DNA of 12,463 nt from ZLKRG08 sp046091905 (GCA_046091905.1 JBJTCN010000059.1:1-12463), one strand, 5' to 3'; numbered from the stretch's first letter, positions 1-7,038 are shown. A program made the numbers and translations. The notes: generated from the letters alone by a model not told the origin.

Positions 1-14
1 GACATCTCAATAGT

Positions 15-133
15 GTTTCGGCGGCCATATCGAGAGGGAAACACCCGGTCCCATTCCGAACCCGGAAGTTAAGCCTCTCAGAGTCGATGGTACTGCAAGG
101 GGGACCTTGTGGGAGAGTAGAACGCCGCCGGAC
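15..133 (+). rRNA. rrf: 5S ribosomal RNA
   Basis: Structural RNA of the large ribosomal subunit. The 119-base stretch has the actinobacterial 5S layout. The 5' arm GTTTCGGCGG pairs with the 3' arm CCGCCGGAC to form helix I. The conserved internal blocks CATTCCGAACCCGGAAG (loop C region), GATGGTACTGC and GTGGGAGAGTAG are all present. The 14 bases before it would be the end of the 23S-5S spacer, so the rest of the rRNA operon should lie upstream of the window. Ends were set by comparison with remembered Streptomyces-type 5S and may be off by a base or two. Confidence 0.97.
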
Positions 134-142
134 TTCTTTTAC

Positions 143-181
143 AAAAAGGGGATATCTTCACTGATATCCCCTTTTTTATTT
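143..181 (+). terminator. Rho-independent terminator of the rRNA operon
   Basis: A perfect 14-bp stem (AAAAAGGGGATATC, loop TTCACT, GATATCCCCTTTTT) begins ten bases after the 5S gene and runs into a T-rich tract. This is the textbook intrinsic-terminator form and should end the rRNA transcript. The A-run on the left makes it potentially bidirectional. Confidence 0.93.
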
Positions 182-182
182 T

Positions 183-188
183 TATAAT
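183..188 (+). promoter_or_regulatory. Candidate -10 box for the TPR-like gene
   Basis: A perfect TATAAT lies just after the rRNA terminator. It would give a leader of roughly 45 bases before the ATG at 240. No convincing -35 hexamer sits 16-18 bases upstream, where the terminator stem lies. The region is AT-rich, so a chance match is possible. Confidence 0.4.
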
Positions 189-239
189 TAATTAAACCAA
201 ATTGAATAGCGTGAAGAGAAAAAGAAATAGGAAAAAACA

Positions 240-1154
240 ATGGAAAGAAAAAATTTCGGAGATCGTCCAAAGCGATCAAACTCTTCACGTCCAAATAGAA
301 ATTCATCAGCTGGTTCAAGATCAGGTGCTTCGTCAAAATCGAATTCAGATCGACCAAGAAGCGATAGAACTGATAGAAGTGATCGACCAAGAAGCGATCG
401 ACCACGAAATAGTTCATCTTTTAAGCCTAAAAATGAGCGTTTTGGTGATCGTTCCTTAGAGAATCGTCGCAAAGATGATCGTAGGCCAGTTAATCGAGAT
501 TTCTCTAAAGATCCAATTATTCCCGAAGGTATAACTGGCGAAGAGCTAGATAAGGTAACTCGCGGAGATTTATTAACTCTTAGCGCAGAGAATGCAAAAA
601 TTGTTGCGCAACATCTAGCTTGTGTAAATGCATTTGCAGATTCAGATCCAGAGATTGCACACCAACATGCCCAAGCGGCGGTGCGCCATGCAGGTCGAGT
701 AGCGGTAGTTCGTGAGACTGCGGGATATGCGGCATATCGCGTTGGTAAATATGAAATCGCAATTAAAGATTTAAAGGCAGCATTTCGAATTAATGGAGAT
801 GTCTCAATATGGCCAGTACTTGCCGATTGCGAACGTGGTTTAGGTAGACCGCGTAAAGCGTTGGAGTTAGCTGGTGCACCGGAGGCGAAGAAATTGGCAA
901 AGGAGCAGGCTATTGAACTTCGAATTGTGGCCGCTGGTGCGCGCCGCGATCTTGGGGAGATTGATGCTGCAGTTGTAACTTTGCAGACCAATGATTTGAA
1001 TACCGAGAATGATTCTTGGGCGATTCGACTTCGCTATGCATATGCCGATGCTCTTGATGCTGCAGGCCGAAAAGATGAAGCGCGTAAATGGTTTAAGAAG
1101 TGCGCCGAAATTGATCTGGATTCGGCCACCGATGCTGCAGAACGTTGTGAATAA
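240..1154 (+). CDS. TPR-like protein with a disordered Arg/Ser/Asp-rich N-terminal tail
   Basis: 304-residue protein of unknown precise role. Residues 1 to about 95 are low-complexity and highly basic (Arg, Ser, Asp, Asn), with repeats of the type DRPRSDR, and are almost certainly disordered. Residues from about 100 to the end are alanine-rich paired helices of TPR type. The units YAAYRVGKYEIAIKDLKAAF and YADALDAAGRKDEARKWFKK are the clearest, and the second shows the typical G-x-x-x-E-A spacing. There is no signal peptide or membrane segment, so the protein should be cytoplasmic. Position between the rRNA operon and the tlyA cluster matches a conserved actinobacterial TPR gene (Rv1691-like). 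A weak ATAGGA ribosome site precedes the ATG. Role as a protein- or RNA-binding scaffold is inference from the basic tail plus TPR. The coding call is secure; function is not. Confidence 0.9.
   Translation: MERKNFGDRPKRSNSSRPNRNSSAGSRSGASSKSNSDRPRSDRTDRSDRPRSDRPRNSSSFKPKNERFGDRSLENRRKDDRRPVNRDFSKDPIIPEGITGEELDKVTRGDLLTLSAENAKIVAQHLACVNAFADSDPEIAHQHAQAAVRHAGRVAVVRETAGYAAYRVGKYEIAIKDLKAAFRINGDVSIWPVLADCERGLGRPRKALELAGAPEAKKLAKEQAIELRIVAAGARRDLGEIDAAVVTLQTNDLNTENDSWAIRLRYAYADALDAAGRKDEARKWFKKCAEIDLDSATDAAERCE
348..398 (+). repeat. Short direct repeat in the tail of the TPR-like gene
   Basis: The 18-base unit GATCGACCAAGAAGCGAT occurs at 348-365 and identically at 381-398 (period 33 bases). The shorter GATCGACCA recurs at 396. 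It encodes the DRPRSDR motifs. DNA-level identity, not just similar residues, suggests recent duplication or slippage, so the tail length may vary between strains. Confidence 0.8.
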
Positions 1155-1222
1155 CTTTTTTAATTTGTCTTAACTAAAGCCTTCAATTAATCCATTGCTC
1201 AAATGATTACAAAAATGGATAC

Positions 1223-1229
1223 GGAGGAA
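1223..1229 (+). promoter_or_regulatory. Strong ribosome binding site of the SSB-like gene
   Basis: GGAGGAA lies four bases before the ATG at 1234, one of the strongest Shine-Dalgarno matches on the plus strand here. It fixes the start. The 79-base gap upstream (1155-1233) is AT-rich and probably carries a promoter. A poor TTGTCT (1165-1170) is visible, but no -10 I would defend. Confidence 0.8.
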
Positions 1230-1233
1230 AGTT

Positions 1234-1563
1234 ATGTCAGCAAAAGTAGAAACCGCCCAAGAGGTAGATTATTCGTTAAATGATGTAGCGCTAAGGGGTT
1301 GGGTCACCACCATCGCTACCGAACGCGAATTGCCAAGCGGAGATTTAGTTGTGCAATTTCGCATTGCAATCACGCGCCCTGAAGGCGGCGTAGATACGAT
1401 TGATTTAGAGAGTTGGAGCGCCAAAACGCGCCGGACAGCGCTCTCGTTAAGAGATGGCGAATGGGTCGAAATTAGCGGGGCGATTCGCCGCCGTTTCTGG
1501 AAGAGCGGAACGGGCCTTGCAAGTCGATGGCAAGTAGTAACCAACGAAATTAAGCGCCTTTGA
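1234..1563 (+). CDS. Single-stranded-DNA-binding-like OB-fold protein
   Basis: 109-residue protein resembling the small SSB-like proteins of actinobacteria. Visible family marks are LRGWVTTIATERELPSGD (residues 20-37, first strands of the OB barrel), the strand VVQFRIAITRP (39-49), DTIDLESWSAKTRRTAL (54-70; compare the D-x-I-x-C-x-x-W motif of SSB proteins) and GEWVEISGAIRRRFW (75-89). It lacks the acidic C-terminal tip (DDDIPF type) with which housekeeping SSBs recruit partners, and is much shorter than a replicative SSB (about 150-180 residues), so it is probably an accessory paralogue. It starts a gene train with a strong ribosome site; the next gene begins 29 bases after its stop. Binding to single-stranded DNA is inferred from fold resemblance; RNA binding is also possible. 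Confidence 0.85.
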   Translation: MSAKVETAQEVDYSLNDVALRGWVTTIATERELPSGDLVVQFRIAITRPEGGVDTIDLESWSAKTRRTALSLRDGEWVEISGAIRRRFWKSGTGLASRWQVVTNEIKRL

Positions 1564-1582
1564 ATAACCACCAATCGCGGTA

Positions 1583-1621
1583 AAGTTATCGCGTGGCCAT
1601 TAAAGATCTACGCGATAACTT
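1583..1621 (+). promoter_or_regulatory. 12-bp perfect inverted repeat over the start codon of the Lys-tail gene
   Basis: AAGTTATCGCGT (1583-1594) is perfectly complementary to ACGCGATAACTT (1610-1621) across a 15-base loop. The left arm contains the first two bases of the GTG start codon (1593-1595), and the right arm is codons 6-10. As RNA, the stem would occlude the initiation region, which also has no good Shine-Dalgarno sequence. A translational control hairpin is the simplest reading. A DNA operator is the alternative. Confidence 0.6.
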
Positions 1622-1931
1622 AAAGCGATTAAAGGATGCCGATCCTGTGGAGCTAGCCAGTCAGGTAAATAACTGGCTTCAAGAGAGCGGTGAAGCGTTA
1701 AAGGTACGTATCGAAGATGAAGTTGAGAAGGCAGTTACCAAACGTGGTTTTGTAAAGCGTTCCGAGTTTTTAAAGCTAGAAGCTCGAATTTCCGCGTTAG
1801 AAGGAAAACCAAAGCGTACTGCGAAAAAGGTTGATACCAAGAAGAGCACTGCTAAGAAAAGTGCAAAGAAAAGTGCCAAGAAAAGCGCCAACAAAACTTC
1901 TTCAAAGGTAAAGGCGAAAGGAAGAAAATGA
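1593..1931 (+). CDS. Small helical protein with a histone-H1-like Lys/Ala tail
   Basis: 112-residue protein of unknown function, starting with GTG right after an in-frame stop at 1581, so no earlier start is possible. Residues 1 to about 72 are charged and helical: an amphipathic first half, then FVKRSEFLKLEARISALEGK (53-72), which looks like a short coiled coil and recalls the C-terminal part of BMFP/UbiK-type or phasin-like proteins. Residues 73-112 are a basic low-complexity tail with tandem AKKS units (87-98), like the tails of histone-H1-like and mycobacterial HupB/HbhA proteins. Non-specific nucleic-acid binding by the tail is a reasonable inference. Neighbours are an SSB-like gene upstream and a 45-residue gene overlapping by ATGA downstream. 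The start region is folded in a strong inverted repeat. No specific family name is claimed. Confidence 0.87.
   Translation: MAIKDLRDNLKRLKDADPVELASQVNNWLQESGEALKVRIEDEVEKAVTKRGFVKRSEFLKLEARISALEGKPKRTAKKVDTKKSTAKKSAKKSAKKSANKTSSKVKAKGRK
1851..1898 (+). repeat. Tandem 12-base repeats encoding AKKS
   Basis: Four in-frame 12-base units: GCTAAGAAAAGT, GCAAAGAAAAGT, GCCAAGAAAAGC and a diverged GCCAACAAAACT. They encode AKKS x3 then ANKT. The differing third codon positions suggest selection on the peptide rather than a very recent slippage. Confidence 0.8.
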
Positions 1932-2065
1932 GCCAGATTGATTTAGATCAAATTCGTGCAGAGCTCTCTGAGATCGAAGGTTCGCCACTTCCAGAGCATG
2001 TTGCCCGCTATGAAGCGCTTCATGCAAAGTTAACCGAAGCGCTAAAGAGTATCGACGAAATTTAA
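1928..2065 (+). CDS. Conserved 45-residue protein upstream of tlyA
   Basis: Encodes 45 acidic, helical residues starting MSQIDLDQIRAELSEIE and ending LKSIDEI. The central block PLPEHVARYEALHAKL (21-36) matches my memory of the tiny conserved hypothetical proteins encoded just before tlyA in many actinobacteria (Rv1693-like), with a pattern P-x-x-E-H-v-x-x-y-e-x-l-H. The ATG overlaps the previous stop as ATGA, and the purine-rich GAAAGGAAG (1916-1924) inside the previous gene is a good ribosome site. Likely a two-helix hairpin without catalytic residues; a role as a partner of a neighbouring product is only a guess. It is shorter than usual gene-finder cut-offs. The start, the ribosome site and the family resemblance all support a real gene. 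Confidence 0.85.
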   Translation: MSQIDLDQIRAELSEIEGSPLPEHVARYEALHAKLTEALKSIDEI

Positions 2066-2094
2066 CGAGAAGTTAAAAGAAAAACCTAACCATT

Positions 2095-2883
2095 ATGAAG
2101 AACCGTCTAGATTCCGAATTGGTTCGACGTGGTCTTGCGCGTTCGCGCGAGAACGCCGCGGATTTAATTGAATCAAGATCAGTATTGGTAAATGGAATCC
2201 CAGCCACTAAATCGGCTTCTCAAGTAGATGCGGAAACTTCAATTGTGATTCAGGGCGAGCGAGATGACTTTGTCTCTCGTGGTGGCCATAAGTTAGCGGG
2301 AGCACTTGATGCTTTTCCGCAGATAAAAGTTGAGGGAAAGCGTGCTCTTGATGCTGGCGCCTCCACTGGTGGTTTTACCGATGTGCTTCTTCGTCGCGGC
2401 GCCGCAGAAGTGGTGGCAGTTGATGTCGGTTATGGCCAATTAGCTTGGGAACTTCGCCAAGACCCACGAGTTAAGATTTTAGATCGCACCAATATTCGCC
2501 ACTTAACTGGCGAACAGGTAGGAGAGCCGGTAGATCTAATCGTCGCGGATCTCTCTTTTATCTCTTTAACATTAGTGCTGCCTGCTTTGGCGGCAGTTTC
2601 AAAACCAGATGCTGATTATTTGGTAATGGTAAAGCCACAATTTGAGGTAGGACGCGAACATTTAGGCGCTGGTGGCGTAGTACGAGATTCCGCACTTCGT
2701 AAAGCTGCAGTATTGGATGTAGCGCAGAGTGCATTTGATGTTGGGCTTGGAACTTTAGGAATCGTTGCTTCATCACTACCAGGGCCAGCGGGAAATGTTG
2801 AATATTTTTTATGGCTTCGTAGAGGAGCTGGCGAAATCAATGAGGCAGATTTAGATGCAGCGATTGCGATAGGACCGCAGTAA
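2095..2883 (+). CDS. tlyA: TlyA-type rRNA 2'-O-methyltransferase
   Basis: Transfers methyl from S-adenosylmethionine to ribose 2'-OH of rRNA. In mycobacteria the family modifies C1409 of 16S and C1920 of 23S rRNA, which makes ribosomes sensitive to capreomycin. The 262-residue length is close to that of M. tuberculosis TlyA. Residues 1-60 are an S4 RNA-binding domain (RLDSELVRRGLARSREN at 4-20). The FtsJ-like fold follows, with SAM motif I DAGASTGGF at 86-94. The K-D-K-E catalytic tetrad is complete: K66 (GGHKLAGAL), D152 (VADLSF), K180 (MVKPQFE) and E236 (NVEYF). The conserved opening residues fix the ATG start, although no clear ribosome site precedes it. The stop overlaps the nadK start by one base (TAATG), implying translational coupling. 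Confidence 0.97.
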   Translation: MKNRLDSELVRRGLARSRENAADLIESRSVLVNGIPATKSASQVDAETSIVIQGERDDFVSRGGHKLAGALDAFPQIKVEGKRALDAGASTGGFTDVLLRRGAAEVVAVDVGYGQLAWELRQDPRVKILDRTNIRHLTGEQVGEPVDLIVADLSFISLTLVLPALAAVSKPDADYLVMVKPQFEVGREHLGAGGVVRDSALRKAAVLDVAQSAFDVGLGTLGIVASSLPGPAGNVEYFLWLRRGAGEINEADLDAAIAIGPQ

Positions 2884-3692
2884 TGGCTAGCCAAAAACGA
2901 CGCGCAATCTTTGTAGTAAATCAAAATCGTCAAGAAGCGATTGATGCCGAACAGAAAATCAAATCTCTATTAACTGATTTCGAATTTGTCGATGATAATG
3001 ATGCAGAGATTGTGATTGTCTTAGGTGGCGATGGCACTATTTTGCGCGGTGCAGTTGTGGCGCGAAAACTTGGGGTGCCGCTACTAGGTATCAATTTGGG
3101 ACGCGTTGGTTTCATGGCGGAGGTAGAGAAGAGCACCTTTGAAGAGATCGCCACTGCGATTATTAATAAAAGTTATGTGATTGAACCTCGTTTGATTTTG
3201 GAATATGAGATTGAGAGAAACGGTAAAACTACCGGAAGTGGCTGGGCCTTAAATGAGGTTACCATTGAGTGCAAACAGGGCACCATGATTGAACTGCTGC
3301 TACAAATTGACGGCCGTCCAATTAGCAGTTGGTGGGCAGATGGTTTGATAGTTGCAACTCCAACGGGTTCAACTGCTTACGCTTTTAGCGTTGGTGGTCC
3401 AATTATTTGGCCGCAAACTGATGCACTTGTAGTTACACCAATTGCTGCGCATGCGTTATTTACTAGACCGCTAGTAATTCCACCTAGCTCAGATATTGCA
3501 ATCGATATTCTCTCTGAAGATGGTCTCGTGAAAGCAGATGCGCTTCGTTTTGATGGTTTATTGGTTGGAGATCGCGTAAAGGTAAAGCGCGCTGCCAATC
3601 CAATTAAATTGGCCCACGTTCGCGGTACCAATTTCAGCGATCGTCTAGTTGCTAAATTTAAATTGCCAATCGAAGGTTGGCGCGGTGCGTAA
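2883..3692 (+). CDS. nadK: NAD kinase
   Basis: Phosphorylates NAD to NADP in the cytoplasm, using ATP or, in many actinobacteria, polyphosphate. The 269-residue product has all family marks: GGDGT (48-52) in the ATP/polyphosphate site, LGINLGRVGFMAE (68-80), the NE motif (N124-E125), and the glycine-rich GLIVATPTGSTAYAFSVGGP (154-173) that forms the NAD site. It is the usual partner of tlyA and recN in actinobacteria (ppnK of M. tuberculosis). The start shares a base with the tlyA stop, and its last eight bases overlap the preferred recN start, so the three genes are almost certainly co-translated. No irregularities seen. Confidence 0.97.
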   Translation: MASQKRRAIFVVNQNRQEAIDAEQKIKSLLTDFEFVDDNDAEIVIVLGGDGTILRGAVVARKLGVPLLGINLGRVGFMAEVEKSTFEEIATAIINKSYVIEPRLILEYEIERNGKTTGSGWALNEVTIECKQGTMIELLLQIDGRPISSWWADGLIVATPTGSTAYAFSVGGPIIWPQTDALVVTPIAAHALFTRPLVIPPSSDIAIDILSEDGLVKADALRFDGLLVGDRVKVKRAANPIKLAHVRGTNFSDRLVAKFKLPIEGWRGA

Positions 3693-5385
3693 ACGTCCAA
3701 CGCTCAGCGAAGTTAGTATTTCGGGCATTGGAGTAATTGAAAAATCAAATCTTGAATTTGGTCCAGGTTTAACTGTAATTACCGGTGAAACCGGTGCTGG
3801 CAAGACTATGGTTTTAACTGCGCTTAACTTAGTTTTAGGCGGTAAAGCGGATGCTGCCCTAATTAGACACGGCCAAGAACGTTCAGTGGCAAATGCGACT
3901 TTTCAGATTCCAAATGATTTTATAGATCGATTTGAGGAGAAAGGAATCATCTCCGAATCTGGAGAATTAATCCTAACTCGAACCGTTAATAAGGATGGCA
4001 AATCTAAAGCAGTAGCAAGCGGTTCAACTGTTAGCGCAGCTGCCTTGCAAGAGATTTCCGAAGAGTTGGTGATGGTGCATGGTCAAGCTGCCGGTCAAAC
4101 TTTAACTAAGTCAGCCAAACATTTAGAACTACTTGATCTCTATGCAAATACTTCGCTTATTAAATTTCAATCATTGCTAGCTTCATCAAATGACTTAAAT
4201 AAACGAATAAAAGCGATGAAGAACGCGGGTAAAGAGCGCGAGCGTCAATTGGCAGAGCTTAAAGAATTTGCGGTGGCTTTAAAGAAGGTCAAACCTAAAG
4301 TTGGAGAGTTACAAGAGGTAAATGATGAAATTAGTCGCTTAAATTCAGTGGAAGGTTTAACCAGTACTGCTGGTAGCGCAAGTGGCATTTTGGAAGAGGA
4401 TGAGCAAGGTGTTTTAACTCAATTAGGTATCGCTAAAAAATCACTGGAAAAGGCGCTTGCACTTGACCCTTCGTTAGCCGAGCTCTCTGATCAATTGAAT
4501 GAAGCTTTCTTTGAAATCCAAGATATCGCCGCCGATTTAGCTAGGTATCTTTCTGATTTAGCTGCCGATCCGGCAAGGCTTGAGTATCTGCAGAACCGGA
4601 AAGCGGAACTAAATACATTTATCAAACGCCACTCGAAATCAACTTCTAGTGATTCTAGTCAAGCTTTACATGAATTGATCGAGTTGGGTGCCAATCTAGA
4701 TAACGAGATCGCCGATTTAGAAGGTGGCGATCACAGAATTAACGAGCTGGAAGCAGAACTAAAAAAACTAGAGAGTGAATCTGTCGCAGCAGCGCAAGAG
4801 ATCTCTACAATCCGAAGAGATTTTGCTTTGAAGTTAGGTAAAGCGGCCTCCACAGAGATTCACGCGCTCTCCATGCCAAATACAAATTTAATAGCCGAGG
4901 TAAAAAGCGGCGCTAATTTTTCAGATCTAACCGCTACTGGTTTTGATGAAGTAAATTTTTATCTGCAAACGCATAAAGATGCGCCATTAGTTTCAATTGC
5001 AAAGGGCGCATCAGGTGGAGAACTTTCAAGAGTGGCGTTGGCAATTGAAGTAGTAATTGCAGCAAAAGAGGAGATTGGCACTTATATTTTTGATGAGGTA
5101 GATGCGGGAGTTGGTGGCAAAGCCGCAATCGAAGTGGGGCGTAGATTGAAAGTTCTTTCAAAGATTGCCCAAGTAATTGTGGTGACACATCTACCTCAAG
5201 TGGCAGCTTGGGCAGATACCCATTTTGCTGTTTCGAAAGATGAAAGCGGTTCAGTCTCGCTAAGTCAGATTAGGAAGATTTCAGATGATGAGCGGATTGA
5301 GGAGATTGCACGTATGTTGGCTGGTCACGAGGATTCAGTTTCAGCGCGTAAACACGCAGAGGAGCTACTTGCCGAATCGCGTTAA
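3685..5385 (+). CDS. recN: DNA repair protein RecN
   Basis: SMC-like ATPase acting at DNA double-strand breaks. The 566-residue length is normal. Walker A GETGAGKT is at residues 34-41, the ABC signature GASGGELSRVALA starts at 441, and Walker B IFDEVDAGVGG starts at 468. The DNA around residues 150-400 encodes two long charged coiled-coil arms around a short hinge. I chose GTG at 3685 over the earlier in-frame TTG at 3649: AAGG sits eight bases before it, the overlap with nadK drops to eight bases, and the RecN core (LSEVSISGIGVIEKS) starts just after. No SOS (LexA) box can be looked for as a private promoter, because there is no upstream gap; expression should follow the tlyA-nadK operon. 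Confidence 0.96.
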   Translation: MRKRPTLSEVSISGIGVIEKSNLEFGPGLTVITGETGAGKTMVLTALNLVLGGKADAALIRHGQERSVANATFQIPNDFIDRFEEKGIISESGELILTRTVNKDGKSKAVASGSTVSAAALQEISEELVMVHGQAAGQTLTKSAKHLELLDLYANTSLIKFQSLLASSNDLNKRIKAMKNAGKERERQLAELKEFAVALKKVKPKVGELQEVNDEISRLNSVEGLTSTAGSASGILEEDEQGVLTQLGIAKKSLEKALALDPSLAELSDQLNEAFFEIQDIAADLARYLSDLAADPARLEYLQNRKAELNTFIKRHSKSTSSDSSQALHELIELGANLDNEIADLEGGDHRINELEAELKKLESESVAAAQEISTIRRDFALKLGKAASTEIHALSMPNTNLIAEVKSGANFSDLTATGFDEVNFYLQTHKDAPLVSIAKGASGGELSRVALAIEVVIAAKEEIGTYIFDEVDAGVGGKAAIEVGRRLKVLSKIAQVIVVTHLPQVAAWADTHFAVSKDESGSVSLSQIRKISDDERIEEIARMLAGHEDSVSARKHAEELLAESR

Positions 5386-5408
5386 AAATCGTGATAAGTT
5401 TCTCTCCC

Positions 5409-7034
5409 ATGAGCAAGTCTCATGTGACTAAACATCTCTTTGTAACTGGCGGGGTCGCCTCAAGTCTCGGAAAAGGTTTAACTGCTTCCAGTCTTGGCCG
5501 TTTAATGGTGGCGCGAGGTCTTAGAGTCACAATGCAGAAGTTAGATCCATACTTAAATGTTGATCCCGGCACTATGAATCCATTTCAACATGGCGAAGTT
5601 TTTGTAACTGAAGATGGCGCTGAGACCGATTTAGATATTGGCCATTATGAAAGATTCTTAGATCGTTCTTTATCTGGCGATGCCAACGTAACTACCGGCC
5701 AAGTTTATTCAAGAGTGATTTCACGTGAACGTCGTGGCGAGTATTTAGGCGAGACCGTACAGGTAATTCCGCATATTACTAACGAAATCAAAGAGCGAAT
5801 ATTGGCTTTTGATGGACCAAATGTAGATTTAGTGATTACTGAAATTGGTGGCACGGTAGGAGATATTGAATCTCAACCATTTCTCGAAGCTGCTCGTCAG
5901 ATTCGTCAACAAGTAGGTCGTGACAATGTTTTCTATTTACATATTTCATTAGTGCCATACATCGGTCCTTCGGGTGAATTAAAAACTAAACCTACGCAAC
6001 ATTCGGTAGCGGCGCTACGAAGCATTGGTATTGCACCTGATGGCGTGGTGCTGCGTTCAGATCGGCAGATTCCTGATTCGGTTAAACGAAAAATCTCTGC
6101 AATGTGCGACGTAGATCAAGAGGCCGTTGTGGCCGCAGTGGATGCACCATCAATCTATGACATTCCAAAAGTGCTTTTTAATGAAGGTTTAGATGCATAT
6201 GTGGTCCACCGTTTAGGTTTAAAAGCTAAAGAAGTTAATTGGGGCGATTGGGGTACTTTGCTTGAGGCGGTTCATAATCCAAAGCATCATGTAAAAGTTG
6301 CTTTAGTTGGAAAATATATTGATCTACCTGATGCCTATCTGTCAGTCACTGAAGCGCTTCGTGCTGGTGGATTTGCAAATAGCGCCAAGGTTGAGATCAA
6401 GTGGGTCACTTCAGATGATTGTGCAACGGCAGAAGGTGCAAAGGCGGCGCTTAGTGATGTTGATGCCATCTGTGTTCCTGGCGGATTTGGAGTTCGTGGA
6501 ATTGAGGGAAAGGTAGGAGCGCTTAATTACGCGCGCTTAAACAAAATCCCTACGCTCGGTGTATGTTTAGGTTTACAGTGCATGGTTATTGAAGGAGCGC
6601 GAAATCTCGCCGGTATCAAAGGTGCAAATTCCGCTGAGTTTGCACCTGAAACCGCAGCGCCAGTTATTGCCACTATGGCAGATCAACTAGCCAATGTATC
6701 TGGTGATGGAGATTTAGGTGGCACGATGCGTTTAGGTTCGTATAAAGCATCTTTAAAGTCAGGCTCTCTTGTTGCCGAGGCATATGGTGAAACCGAAATT
6801 ACCGAACGCCATCGCCATCGTTTTGAAGTGAACAATAAATATCGTGAAGAAATTGCGTCAGCTGGAATGGTCTTTAGCGGGATGAATACTGAAAGAAATC
6901 TGGTTGAATTTGTCGAGCTTCCGCGTGAAGTTCATCCATATTATGTTGGTACGCAAGCGCATCCAGAGTTTAAATCTAGACCTACGCGTCCACACCCATT
7001 ATTTGCGGCATTGATTAAAGCTGCGATTAAATAG
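5409..7034 (+). CDS. pyrG: CTP synthase
   Basis: Makes CTP from UTP, ATP and glutamine, the last step of pyrimidine nucleotide synthesis. From the ATG at 5409 the protein has 541 residues, typical of the family. The N-terminal synthetase domain shows FVTGGVASSLGKGLTASSLG (11-30, P-loop) and LDPYLNVDPGTMNPFQHGEV (45-64). The C-terminal class I glutamine amidotransferase domain has nucleophile C386 in GVCLGLQC, plus H518 and E520 in HPEF. A GTG at 5391 would add six residues (MISFSP); ATG gives an N-terminus of mycobacterial length (a few residues before TKHLFV). Neither has a good ribosome site, so coupling to recN is likely. A 6-bp inverted repeat (CATGAG/CTCATG, 5408-5424) covers the ATG. 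Confidence 0.97.
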   Translation: MSKSHVTKHLFVTGGVASSLGKGLTASSLGRLMVARGLRVTMQKLDPYLNVDPGTMNPFQHGEVFVTEDGAETDLDIGHYERFLDRSLSGDANVTTGQVYSRVISRERRGEYLGETVQVIPHITNEIKERILAFDGPNVDLVITEIGGTVGDIESQPFLEAARQIRQQVGRDNVFYLHISLVPYIGPSGELKTKPTQHSVAALRSIGIAPDGVVLRSDRQIPDSVKRKISAMCDVDQEAVVAAVDAPSIYDIPKVLFNEGLDAYVVHRLGLKAKEVNWGDWGTLLEAVHNPKHHVKVALVGKYIDLPDAYLSVTEALRAGGFANSAKVEIKWVTSDDCATAEGAKAALSDVDAICVPGGFGVRGIEGKVGALNYARLNKIPTLGVCLGLQCMVIEGARNLAGIKGANSAEFAPETAAPVIATMADQLANVSGDGDLGGTMRLGSYKASLKSGSLVAEAYGETEITERHRHRFEVNNKYREEIASAGMVFSGMNTERNLVEFVELPREVHPYYVGTQAHPEFKSRPTRPHPLFAALIKAAIK

Positions 7035-7038
7035 CCAC

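Noticed and set aside
188..991. A 267-residue open frame on the minus strand, antisense to the TPR-like gene.
   Set aside because: Low-complexity Ser/Arg/Leu sequence mirroring the repetitive tail of the real gene, with no domain, no ribosome site and complete overlap; a codon-usage shadow.
1155..1233. Promoter for the SSB-like gene (TTGTCT at 1165 or TTGCTC at 1195).
   Set aside because: Neither has a credible -10 box at 16-18 bases; a promoter is likely here but not assignable.
1851..1898. Repeats as a CRISPR or mobile-element signature.
   Set aside because: In-frame 12-base codon repeats of a Lys-rich tail, without spacers or flanking duplications.
2616..2933. Minus-strand frame of 105 residues opposite the tlyA end and nadK start.
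   Set aside because: Spans two convincing overlapping genes and shows no recognisable motif; a shadow.
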